Assembly: GCA_963817635.1 (NCBI GenBank)
Contig: CAWFPR010000001.1
Coordinates: 248,001 to 312,000 of the forward strand
DNA: 64,000 bases
From: CAWFPR01 sp963817635
GTDB lineage: Bacteria; Acidobacteriota; Vicinamibacteria; Vicinamibacterales; 2-12-FULL-66-21
Direction of reading: 5' to 3'
Both the position numbers and the translations under genes were made by a program. How positions within the stretch are numbered: the first letter of the stretch is position 1; each line of letters starts with the position of its first letter. The notes beneath the pieces were generated by a model, which was not told where the DNA came from, did no database searches, and saw only the letters and a program-made list of their open reading frames with translations. This document shows, piece by piece, positions 45,831-53,403 of this stretch.

Positions 45831-48800
45831 TTCTTCGTGACTCCGTTACCCGGACGTCGTGGGTCCGGCATCGAGGGGGAGCCGGTCAACGGCCGAAGGA
45901 GCCGCAGAGCCGGGCGGGTATTGTAGGTGTCGCGATACTGACGGTGCAATAGTGTCTTTGGATAGTTTTCCGTCGGCGGATACGGGTACGCGCTCATGGC
46001 GTGGAACGGCAGAGGCTCGACCGTTTGCGAAAACGCCGTGTTCGCATCGGCGTCTTTCGCCCAGCCGTCGACGAACAGCAGGAAGTCCCGCCGCCAGCCG
46101 GACTCGAGCGCCGGCAGCGCCTGAGCCGGGAACCGCAGCCGGATCTCGTCGCCCGATCCCATGATGATCATCCGGTCGTCGATGCCGATCGCCAGCGGGC
46201 GCACGTCGCCATAGCGCGTGTACAGGCCGGACGTCGGGTTCCACATCGAGAACGGCATCAGGCGCTGATAGTCGAACGACTCGGGCTGCTTGCGCTCCGG
46301 ATGAATCGTCGGCGTCGAGAACCCGCGAAAGTGCAGGTCCGCCGCCGCCGGATCGATCCCCGTCATCACGACGGCCGGCTTGTCGGGGTTCTCGCCCAGG
46401 AAAATCTCGTCCCAGTAGAGGCAGAGGTTGGTGACGATGCGGACCTCGCGAGAGGCGGAGAGGAACTTGCCGCTCAGGTCCACCGCGATGGTCTTGGGCT
46501 TTCCCGCCGGGATCCCCATGTCCTCGACCACGGTCTTCCACTGGCCCGCCGCGTCCTTGACCTGAATCGACGGGAAGATCAGGCCGCGCGGGTCCTCCTG
46601 CGCAGCACCGAGAAACGTGCTGCCGTCGGCCCAGTCCACCCAGCCGCTCAGGATCAGCACGGCGCGGTTGTCGGGCGCGGCCCGGCCGAAATCGAGATCC
46701 AGCGTGTGCAGCTCCGCGACGCCCGCATAGTCGCGTCTGAAGCCGTCGGGATAGGTCCGGTCCTTCGCGAGGAGCGCCGGGCGCACGTCGCGTCCGTGCC
46801 CGTCGCGCGCGGTCACGGGATACACCCGCCTGTCCTTGTGCACGCCGAACAGGCGGAACTCGGGGAAGGGCGGCGCCTTGAACTTGTCGTTCGTGAAGAT
46901 GTCGATCGACGCGGGGTGGTCCACCGCAATGAGCTGGAGGCGATCGAGGAACGCCACTTCGTGCAGCTCCTCGGTGATCCGGATGTCGTAGGTGGACGCG
47001 GCGGTCCGCGACAGCGCGGGCCCGTCGGCCGGCACCGGCTCCAGCGCCTCGCCGGGAATCTGGATGTACTCGTCGTGATCGACCGGGAAATACACGCCGT
47101 CCCCGGCGCTGGCGCCGAGAGGCGCCACGCCGAGCACGTCGGTGATGAACTGGAATCCCTGCCCGTTCCACGTGAAGATCATCGGGCACGAACCCGACAG
47201 CCGCTGCGCTTCCTTGAACGCCAGCGCCTGCCCGATCGGCTGCTTCATCTCGTTCTGGATCAGACCGTTCGGCCACGTGATGCGGACGGTGTCGATCTGC
47301 GCCGCGGAGCCGAGACCGAAGTGCAGCGGCACGCCACCGTACATCTGCTTCTGGTATCGGGCGCCCGCCTTCACCTCGACGATCGCCCCGCGCGCGAGCT
47401 TCAGGTTCTTGACGCCGGTCAGCGTGACGCGGCTCCAGGTGCTGGACACCGCGCTCGCGTTCCGCAGGAGATGCAGCGCGCCGTCGGGTGCCATGGCGGC
47501 GGCATCCAGCCGTCCGTCGTTGTCGAAATCCGCGGCGGCGAGCGCGATGGCGCCGGACAGGACCGGCGATGCCGGCGCGGCGAAGCGGCCCCGGGCCTGG
47601 TTGCGCGCGACGGCGCCATCGACGAGCAGGTCGGCAAACGTGCGGTTCTCGAAGTCGCCGACGGCAATCGCGCGCGCGGGCGACCGCGTGAACTGCGCCG
47701 CCTCCCACCGCGGGGCCCTGTTCAGCAGGACGGTCAGCCCGGGCGTCCCGCCGGCGATGAGATCGATCCTGCCGTCGTCGTCCACGTCACGCGCCACGAC
47801 CGCGGCGGCGCCGGCGCCGAGCGCGTCGAGGGGCTCCGCGCGGTACTTCCCGCCGAGCAGATCCCGGTACAGCACGGCGGCATGGTCGGCGTACGTGACG
47901 ACGACATCGCGACCCGCGGTATCGGCGACGAAGTTGAAGGCAACGCCATCCAGTCCGTGGCCGTCGGCGAACGGAAAGTCCTTCGTCTGATCGCTGAAGC
48001 CGGCCTGGCCGTTGTTGCGCTGGAGAGATGACGCGTCGCCGACGAGCAGGAGATCGAGGTCGTAGTCGTGGTCGTAGTCGATCCAGATGGCCTGCCGGAC
48101 GCCCGAGGACGGCAGCGCCAGCGGCGCTTTCGCGAACACGCCCTTCGAATTGGCATAGAGCGCGACGCCGGCATCGGACACCACCGCGAGATCCGGGAAG
48201 CCGTCGTTGTTGTAGTCGCCGGCCGCGATCGAGCGAACGCCTTTGAGGCCATCGAGCCCGGCGCCGGCGACAGGCGTGTCGCCGTTCCTGAAGAGCGCGA
48301 CCGATTCGCCGGACCATGCGAGCAGGTCCGGGCGGCCGTCCGCGTCGGCGTCGAGGACGAGCATGCCCGCGCCGGCGGCCGCAAACGTCCCCGCCACGCG
48401 CGTGTCGGTAAAGGTCAACGCGACGGGCGGGCCGTCTTCCACGGCGTTGGCCGGATCGACCGGGTCGAAGATCTCGGCATAGACGCTCCAGTCGAGATCC
48501 TCGGGAACGGCAGCGCCCGCCTGTCTCCGCTTGATCTCCTGGAACAGCTGCTGCTCGCGCTGCGCATCGGCGGCACGGCCGGCGTCGCGATAGGCGTTGA
48601 ACAACTGAAAGCGCGGGCCGGCAAGGTTCGGGTCGAGCTCGGCGGCGCGTTCGAACTCGCGCAGCGCGTCGGCCGGCTTGTCGGTCAGCTTGTAGAGGTA
48701 CCCGAGGTTGTAGTGCGAGATCGGCTCGTCTGGCACGAGCTTGACCATCTGCTCGAACTGCGCGACGGCCTTTTCGTATTGCGCGTCCTTCTTGTAGGCG

Positions 48801-49120
48801 ATGCCCAGGTTGAACCAGGTGTGGGGAAGGGACGGGTCCTCACGCTGCACCCGCTGGAGTTCGTCGATGGCCGGGGCGGTCTTGCCGGCGCGCAGCAGCG
48901 CGAGACCGTAGTTGAGCCGCTCGCGCGCGGAGTCAGGCGCAAGGTCCAGGGCCTTCTTGAACTCGTCTACCGCCTGGAGCTGCGTCGTCGGGTTCTCGTA
49001 GAAGGCCTTGCCAAGGTTGCGGTGCTGCCAGAGCAGGTCGTCGGCCTGTCGGCCGGCCGGCTGCGGCGCGAGGGTCAGGACGGTGAACAGTGCGGAGACG
49101 AACAAGATGGATCGAAGCAC
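45827..49120 (-). CDS. TPR plus FG-GAP propeller plus ASPIC/UnbV protein with large unknown C-terminal domain, 1,097 aa
   Basis: Starts at GTG 49120 with a signal peptide. Residues about 30-190 are TPRs (NLGKAFYENPTTQLQAVDEF, HTWFNLGIAYKKDAQYEKAV). Residues 220-560 are FG-GAP blades (DADADGRPDLLAWSG, DYNNDGFPDLAVVS, DVDDDGRIDLIAGG, DFDNDGRLDAAAMA). A central ASPIC-like region (LHFGLGSAAQIDTVRITWPN) is followed by about 450 residues starting GSCPMIFTWNGQGFQFITDV that I do not recognise. It is the largest subunit of the operon. It sits directly before the cytochrome gene with an ATGA overlap, so the two are likely made in equal amounts and may interact. Confidence 0.85.
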   Translation of the reverse strand: MLRSILFVSALFTVLTLAPQPAGRQADDLLWQHRNLGKAFYENPTTQLQAVDEFKKALDLAPDSARERLNYGLALLRAGKTAPAIDELQRVQREDPSLPHTWFNLGIAYKKDAQYEKAVAQFEQMVKLVPDEPISHYNLGYLYKLTDKPADALREFERAAELDPNLAGPRFQLFNAYRDAGRAADAQREQQLFQEIKRRQAGAAVPEDLDWSVYAEIFDPVDPANAVEDGPPVALTFTDTRVAGTFAAAGAGMLVLDADADGRPDLLAWSGESVALFRNGDTPVAGAGLDGLKGVRSIAAGDYNNDGFPDLAVVSDAGVALYANSKGVFAKAPLALPSSGVRQAIWIDYDHDYDLDLLLVGDASSLQRNNGQAGFSDQTKDFPFADGHGLDGVAFNFVADTAGRDVVVTYADHAAVLYRDLLGGKYRAEPLDALGAGAAAVVARDVDDDGRIDLIAGGTPGLTVLLNRAPRWEAAQFTRSPARAIAVGDFENRTFADLLVDGAVARNQARGRFAAPASPVLSGAIALAAADFDNDGRLDAAAMAPDGALHLLRNASAVSSTWSRVTLTGVKNLKLARGAIVEVKAGARYQKQMYGGVPLHFGLGSAAQIDTVRITWPNGLIQNEMKQPIGQALAFKEAQRLSGSCPMIFTWNGQGFQFITDVLGVAPLGASAGDGVYFPVDHDEYIQIPGEALEPVPADGPALSRTAASTYDIRITEELHEVAFLDRLQLIAVDHPASIDIFTNDKFKAPPFPEFRLFGVHKDRRVYPVTARDGHGRDVRPALLAKDRTYPDGFRRDYAGVAELHTLDLDFGRAAPDNRAVLILSGWVDWADGSTFLGAAQEDPRGLIFPSIQVKDAAGQWKTVVEDMGIPAGKPKTIAVDLSGKFLSASREVRIVTNLCLYWDEIFLGENPDKPAVVMTGIDPAAADLHFRGFSTPTIHPERKQPESFDYQRLMPFSMWNPTSGLYTRYGDVRPLAIGIDDRMIIMGSGDEIRLRFPAQALPALESGWRRDFLLFVDGWAKDADANTAFSQTVEPLPFHAMSAYPYPPTENYPKTLLHRQYRDTYNTRPALRLLRPLTGSPSMPDPRRPGNGVTKK

Positions 49121-49152
49121 TCGGCGAACACTCCTTGCGTTGCGGACGAGGC

Positions 49153-49193
49153 CGCCCGGCCGGCGGGCCCTGGAGGGCCGGCGCGGCCGGGCG
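49153..49193 (-). terminator. Strong GC hairpin in the only sizeable gap of the FG-GAP operon
   Basis: CGCCCGGCC (49153-49161) pairs with GGCCGGGCG (49185-49193), and further G/C pairs can form inside the loop. It begins 4 nt after the stop of the upstream gene, in the 76-nt gap before GTG 49120. No run of T follows on the transcribed strand, so it is not a classic terminator. It could attenuate transcription, protect an mRNA 3' end or mark a processing site. Confidence 0.45.
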
Positions 49194-49196
49194 CGA

Positions 49197-50936
49197 TTAC
49201 TGGCGGGGCCGTGTCTTTGCCGGCGCCGCTTCGTGGATCGTCGTGATGCGATCCACCGGCGCCGTGACGGTCTGCACGATTCCGCTCGGCCAGCGGATCT
49301 GGATCGAGGTCACGGCGGTTCCCTCGCCGAGGCCGAAGTGGACGCGCTGGGAACTCTGCCCGGCGTAGCCATTGCCGCCGTCCACTTCGCGAATCATGGT
49401 CCGGGCCGGCGTCCTGACCGTCACCCGCGCGCCGATCGCGTCGCGATTCGACGTCGTGCCGATCAGCTTGAGCGTCATCCAGTGGCCGGTCCCTGTGCTG
49501 ACGTTGCGGTACAGGAGCGAATCCTGGTCCGCGTTGGTCTGGTAGAAATCCAGCCTGCCGTCGTTGTCGAAGTCGCTGACGCCGATTCCGCGGCCGTCCT
49601 TGTCGTTGTCCACGCCGACGGCGGCCGACATCTCCTTGAAGGAGTGGCCGTCGAGGTTGCGGAAGAACTTCTTCTTCTGGTAGCCGCTCCAGGTCATGTT
49701 CCCGATCTTCGGCCAGCCGCGCACGTCCGTGAAATCCACGCCCGGCTTGGTAATCAGATCGACCAGCACCGGAATGTAGTTTTCGGGACTGCCGGAGCGC
49801 AAGCCGTTGACGACGAACAGGTCCAGGAGGCCGTCGTTGTCGTAGTCGCCGAATTTCGCCGCCCAGCCCCACAGCGTCTCGCACGTGCCGGTCTCACGCG
49901 ACAGGTCGGTGAAGGTGCCGTCGGCATTGTTGTGCCACAGCATGTTGCATTCCTTCATGTACTCGTCGGTGATGTTCGTCACGTAGATGTCGAGCCAGCC
50001 GTCGTTGTCGTAGTCGCCCACGTCGACGTTCATGCCCTTGCGGGTGTCCACGCCGATGGCCTTCTCCGAGACGTCGCGGAACGTGCCGTCGCCGTTGTTG
50101 AAGTAGATCCGGTCGGTGCCGTAGTCGGCGGCCAGGTAGATGTCGGGCAGGCCGTCGTTGTTGAAGTCGCCGTGCCCCACGTCGAGCGTCCACCCGGTGG
50201 GCCCGGCGAGGCCGGCTTTGGCGGTCGTCTCCTCGAACCGGCCGTGCCCGTCGCCGTGCCAGAGCGTGACGCCGCCGCCGTTGACGGCCGCGTCGAGATC
50301 GTTCGGCAGCACGTGCGGGTCCTTGAGATCGAGCAGGTTCTCCGGCTTGAAGTAGTTGCCGAAGAGCAGGTCGAGCCGGCCGTCGTTGTCGTAGTCGAAG
50401 GCCATCGCCGCGATGGTGTTCCCGAACTTCGTGAGCCCCGACTGGGCGGTAACGTTCGTGAACGTGCCGGCGTGGTCGTTGTGATAGAGCAGCGGCGTGC
50501 CGAATCGGACGACGAGCAGATCGCGCCAGCCGTCGTTGTCGTAGTCGAACCAGAGCGCATCGGCCACGATCGAGAGCGGATCGTTGCCGCCGCCCACACC
50601 GGCCCTGGCGGTCGCGTCACTGAACGTCCGGCCGCCATCGTTGTGGAACAGGTGGCTGGACGCGCCTTCGGACGAATCCGTCACGAACAGGTCGTCGAAC
50701 CCGTCGTTGTCGTAGTCGCCGACCGCGACGGCGGCGCCACCCGACGTGAACATGCGGAGTACGTCGCCGGCATCGCCCTTGAAGGTTCGCGTGTGATGGC
50801 GGACCTGCACACCGGCCGCCTTCGCGATCTCCTCGAACCGCAGGACCGGGGCCTGGCCGCCGGCCTGCCCACCGGCCAGTCCGGTCGTCAGGGTGACGGC
50901 CAGCGCGAACGCACACGCGACGGCGCGCGCTGTCAC
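49197..50936 (-). CDS. Secreted CRTAC1-type FG-GAP/ASPIC protein, 579 aa
   Basis: GTG 50936 overlaps the TPR gene stop by 4 nt; a longer frame upstream is not needed. The signal peptide is residues 1-24 (AVACAFALAVTLTTGLAGGQ). The propeller blades have repeated calcium loops: DYDNDGFDDLFVTDSS, DYDNDGWRDLLVVRFG, DYDNDGRLDLLFGNYF, DFNNDGLPDIYLAADYG, DYDNDGWLDIYVTNI, DYDNDGLLDLFVVNG, DFDNDGRLDFYQTNA. The ASPIC/UnbV end is SNRDAIGARVTVRTPARTMI, then HFGLGEGTAVTSIQIRWPSG. It is 1,740 nt, exactly the length of the paralogue at 51664-53403, with parallel domain order, so the two arose by duplication. Confidence 0.9.
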   Translation of the reverse strand: MTARAVACAFALAVTLTTGLAGGQAGGQAPVLRFEEIAKAAGVQVRHHTRTFKGDAGDVLRMFTSGGAAVAVGDYDNDGFDDLFVTDSSEGASSHLFHNDGGRTFSDATARAGVGGGNDPLSIVADALWFDYDNDGWRDLLVVRFGTPLLYHNDHAGTFTNVTAQSGLTKFGNTIAAMAFDYDNDGRLDLLFGNYFKPENLLDLKDPHVLPNDLDAAVNGGGVTLWHGDGHGRFEETTAKAGLAGPTGWTLDVGHGDFNNDGLPDIYLAADYGTDRIYFNNGDGTFRDVSEKAIGVDTRKGMNVDVGDYDNDGWLDIYVTNITDEYMKECNMLWHNNADGTFTDLSRETGTCETLWGWAAKFGDYDNDGLLDLFVVNGLRSGSPENYIPVLVDLITKPGVDFTDVRGWPKIGNMTWSGYQKKKFFRNLDGHSFKEMSAAVGVDNDKDGRGIGVSDFDNDGRLDFYQTNADQDSLLYRNVSTGTGHWMTLKLIGTTSNRDAIGARVTVRTPARTMIREVDGGNGYAGQSSQRVHFGLGEGTAVTSIQIRWPSGIVQTVTAPVDRITTIHEAAPAKTRPRQ

Positions 50937-51667
50937 TGCTGCCCCCACAGGTCGCCGAGACTCGTGTCCACGCGCTTGGAGGGATCGTAGGCCGAGTCCA
51001 TCAGCGTCTTCAGCTGCTCCGGGCTCGCGGCGAGCCGCGCCTTGAGCGCCGCGTTGTCGGGGAAGGCGGCGAGCCCCGTGCGCCAGGTGTTGGTCGCGCT
51101 GGTCATGTCGTCGATCTTCCAAAAACCGTCGCCGAGCGCGACGTAAACGCGGGCGTGGTAGGGACGCTTCGGTTCGCCGTTCTGAATCTTGAGCGCGGCC
51201 TGAAGGTCGTTGATGCCGAGCTGGGTCCGGTTGAAAATCCGCGGCCAGAAAAGATAGCTGTTGCCGCGTGTGTAGTACCCGATCCAGGTCGGTTTCAGGT
51301 CGAGCGCCTTCGTGAACTCTCCGAGCGCGTTGTTGGCCAGGATCACCTGGGTGATGGCGCCGGCCGCGGGAATCTTGTCGACGTAGGCGAACCCGTAGTT
51401 GAGATGGGCGTTCGACGCCGTCGGATGCGCGGTCACCAGTTTCTGGAAGAACGCAATCGCACGGTCGTACTCGCTCGCCTGGATCACGGCTATCCGGTAA
51501 TCGTTGCCGGCCCGCAGGTCGTCAGGCGCCGCCTCGAGTGCCCGTTCGAACGGTGCGAGCGCATCGGCGGCCGCGCCCTGCGCCACCCCGGCGGCCAGCG
51601 GCTGCCCGGCGGAGACGGCGATCACCGCGGCGCACGCGAGCGCCGCTGCACGGATTTCCTCTTTCAT
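50933..51667 (-). CDS. Periplasmic TPR protein
   Basis: A 244-residue protein with a signal peptide (residues 1-26) and three to four TPR-like helix pairs (DYRIAVIQASEYDRAIAFFQ, HLNYGFAYVDKIPAAG, ALGEFTKALDLKPTWIGYYT). It is placed between two near-equal CRTAC1 genes, with 4-nt overlaps at both ends. TPR proteins act as scaffolds, so it may join the two propeller proteins to each other or to the cytochrome. That is inferred from context. Confidence 0.8.
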   Translation of the reverse strand: MKEEIRAAALACAAVIAVSAGQPLAAGVAQGAAADALAPFERALEAAPDDLRAGNDYRIAVIQASEYDRAIAFFQKLVTAHPTASNAHLNYGFAYVDKIPAAGAITQVILANNALGEFTKALDLKPTWIGYYTRGNSYLFWPRIFNRTQLGINDLQAALKIQNGEPKRPYHARVYVALGDGFWKIDDMTSATNTWRTGLAAFPDNAALKARLAASPEQLKTLMDSAYDPSKRVDTSLGDLWGQQ

Positions 51668-53403
51668 CGACTACTCTTCCCCTTCTCCATGAACGGAGCC
51701 GGCGCCTTCGCGCCCTCCGTGATCCGCACGATCCGATCGACCGGCAGGTTGTCGAATGTCTGCCGCAGGCCGGAGGGCCAGCGGATCTCCATGTGGTCGA
51801 TCCGGGTCGCCGCCGCCAGCCCGACGTGGATGCGCGCGCTGCCCTGGCTGGCAAAGCCGTTGCCGCCGTCGATCGATCGCAGGAGCGTGCGGCCGCCGGC
51901 GGTCACCCGCACCTGGGCGCCCACGGCGCCGCGATTCGAGGTGGTGCCGGCGAGCACGAACTCGGCCCAGTGACCGACGGCCGGCAGCACGTTGTGATAC
52001 AGGTACGGATCGCCGCTCGCATTGGCCACGAACAGGTCCATCCGGCCGTCGTTGTCGAAGTCGGCGACCGCCACGCCCCGGCCGTCGCGGATCGAATCCA
52101 CGCCGTACTTCCCCGCCTGGTCGGTGAACGCCTGCCCGCGCTCGTTGTGGAACAGCCGCTTCTTCTGGTACCCGCTGAGCGTCTTGTTGCCCATCGGCGG
52201 CCAGTTGCGCGCATCCGACAGATCGATGTCGGGCTTGACGATCATCTCGAAGATGTCCGTCACGTAGTTCTCGGACCCGGCCGACACCCAGCCGTTGGTG
52301 ACGTACAAATCGAGCCAGCCGTCATTGTCGTAGTCGAAGAACTTCGCCCCCCAGCCCCACCCCGTGTCGTAGGTGCTGGTCTCGCGCGAGACGTCGGTGA
52401 ACGTCAGGTCACCGTTGTTCTTCCAGAGGAAGTTGCCCTCGCGCATGTAGTCGTCGGTGATGTTCGTGACGTAGATGTCGAGCAGGCCGTCGTTGTCGAA
52501 GTCGCCCCACTCGGCGTTCATGCCCTTCTTCGTGTCGATGCCGATCGCCTTTTCGGTCCTGTCGGTGAAGGTGCCGTTCCCGTTGTTGCTGAAGAACCGG
52601 TCAGTGCCGAAGTCGCATGCGACGTAGAGATCGTCCCAGCCGTCGTTGTTGGCATCGCCGTGGCCGAGATCGAGCGTCCAGCCGCTCAGATGGAGGCCGA
52701 GCCGCTCGGTCACGTCGGTGAACGTCCCGTTGCCTTCGTTGTGGAACGCGAACAGGCCGCCGCCGTTGTTGGCCGTCTCGAAGCTCTCGGGAAAGAAGCG
52801 CGGCGTTGCCGGATCGAAGAGGTTGACCGGCTTGAAGTACGCGCCGATGAACAGATCGACCCGGCCATCGTGGTCGTAGTCGAACGCCAGGGCGGTGATC
52901 GCGTTCATGTACCGGTCGAGCCCGGCGGCCCGGGCGACCTCCTTGAAGCGTCCGCCGCCCAGGTTCTCGTACAGCTCGTTGTGTCCGAACCGGACGACGA
53001 GCAAATCGGGCCGGCCGTCGTTGTTGAAGTCGAGCCACAGCGCATCGGCCGACGCGTTGGCCGCGTCGTTGCCGGTGCCAATCCCGGCCTGGGCCGCGAC
53101 ATCGGTGAACGTGAGGTTCCCGTTGTTGTGGTAAAGGTGGTTGCGCCCGTCGATCGACGAGTCGGTGACGAACAGATCCTCGAAGCCGTCGCCATCGTAG
53201 TCGGCCGCGACCGCCGACGCCCCGAGCGCCGTGTAGCCCGCCATGATCTTCGCGTACTTGTTCTCGAACACGCGGTTGTGGTGCGCGTGCGCCACCCCCG
53301 CGCGAGCCGTGATGTCGTCGAACCCGGGCTGGACGTCGGCGTGCTGTCCGGCCGCGGGCACCGACAGGATCGCGACGGCCATCAGGCCGGCAAGGTGCCT
53401 CAT
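51664..53403 (-). CDS. Secreted CRTAC1-type FG-GAP/ASPIC protein, 579 aa
   Basis: ATG 53403 overlaps the upstream stop by 4 nt; the longer frame to 54591 is the shadow of that gene. A signal peptide (LAGLMAVAILSVPAAGQ) is followed by blades with DYDGDGFEDLFVTDSS, DFNNDGRPDLLVVRFG, DYDHDGRVDLFIGAYF, DANNDGWDDLYVACDFG, DFDNDGLLDIYVTNI, DYDNDGWLDLYVTNG and DFDNDGRMDLFVANA. The end is the ASPIC/UnbV domain (SNRGAVGAQVRVTAGGRTLL, IRWPSGLRQTFDNLPVDRIV). It is the same length and blade order as 49197-50936, but clearly diverged. Confidence 0.9.
   Translation of the reverse strand: MRHLAGLMAVAILSVPAAGQHADVQPGFDDITARAGVAHAHHNRVFENKYAKIMAGYTALGASAVAADYDGDGFEDLFVTDSSIDGRNHLYHNNGNLTFTDVAAQAGIGTGNDAANASADALWLDFNNDGRPDLLVVRFGHNELYENLGGGRFKEVARAAGLDRYMNAITALAFDYDHDGRVDLFIGAYFKPVNLFDPATPRFFPESFETANNGGGLFAFHNEGNGTFTDVTERLGLHLSGWTLDLGHGDANNDGWDDLYVACDFGTDRFFSNNGNGTFTDRTEKAIGIDTKKGMNAEWGDFDNDGLLDIYVTNITDDYMREGNFLWKNNGDLTFTDVSRETSTYDTGWGWGAKFFDYDNDGWLDLYVTNGWVSAGSENYVTDIFEMIVKPDIDLSDARNWPPMGNKTLSGYQKKRLFHNERGQAFTDQAGKYGVDSIRDGRGVAVADFDNDGRMDLFVANASGDPYLYHNVLPAVGHWAEFVLAGTTSNRGAVGAQVRVTAGGRTLLRSIDGGNGFASQGSARIHVGLAAATRIDHMEIRWPSGLRQTFDNLPVDRIVRITEGAKAPAPFMEKGKSSR

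Noticed and set aside
45846..48031. Several 600-residue frames on both strands within the 1,097-residue FG-GAP gene
   Set aside because: They are shadows of the DxDxDG-rich coding sequence and show only biased composition.
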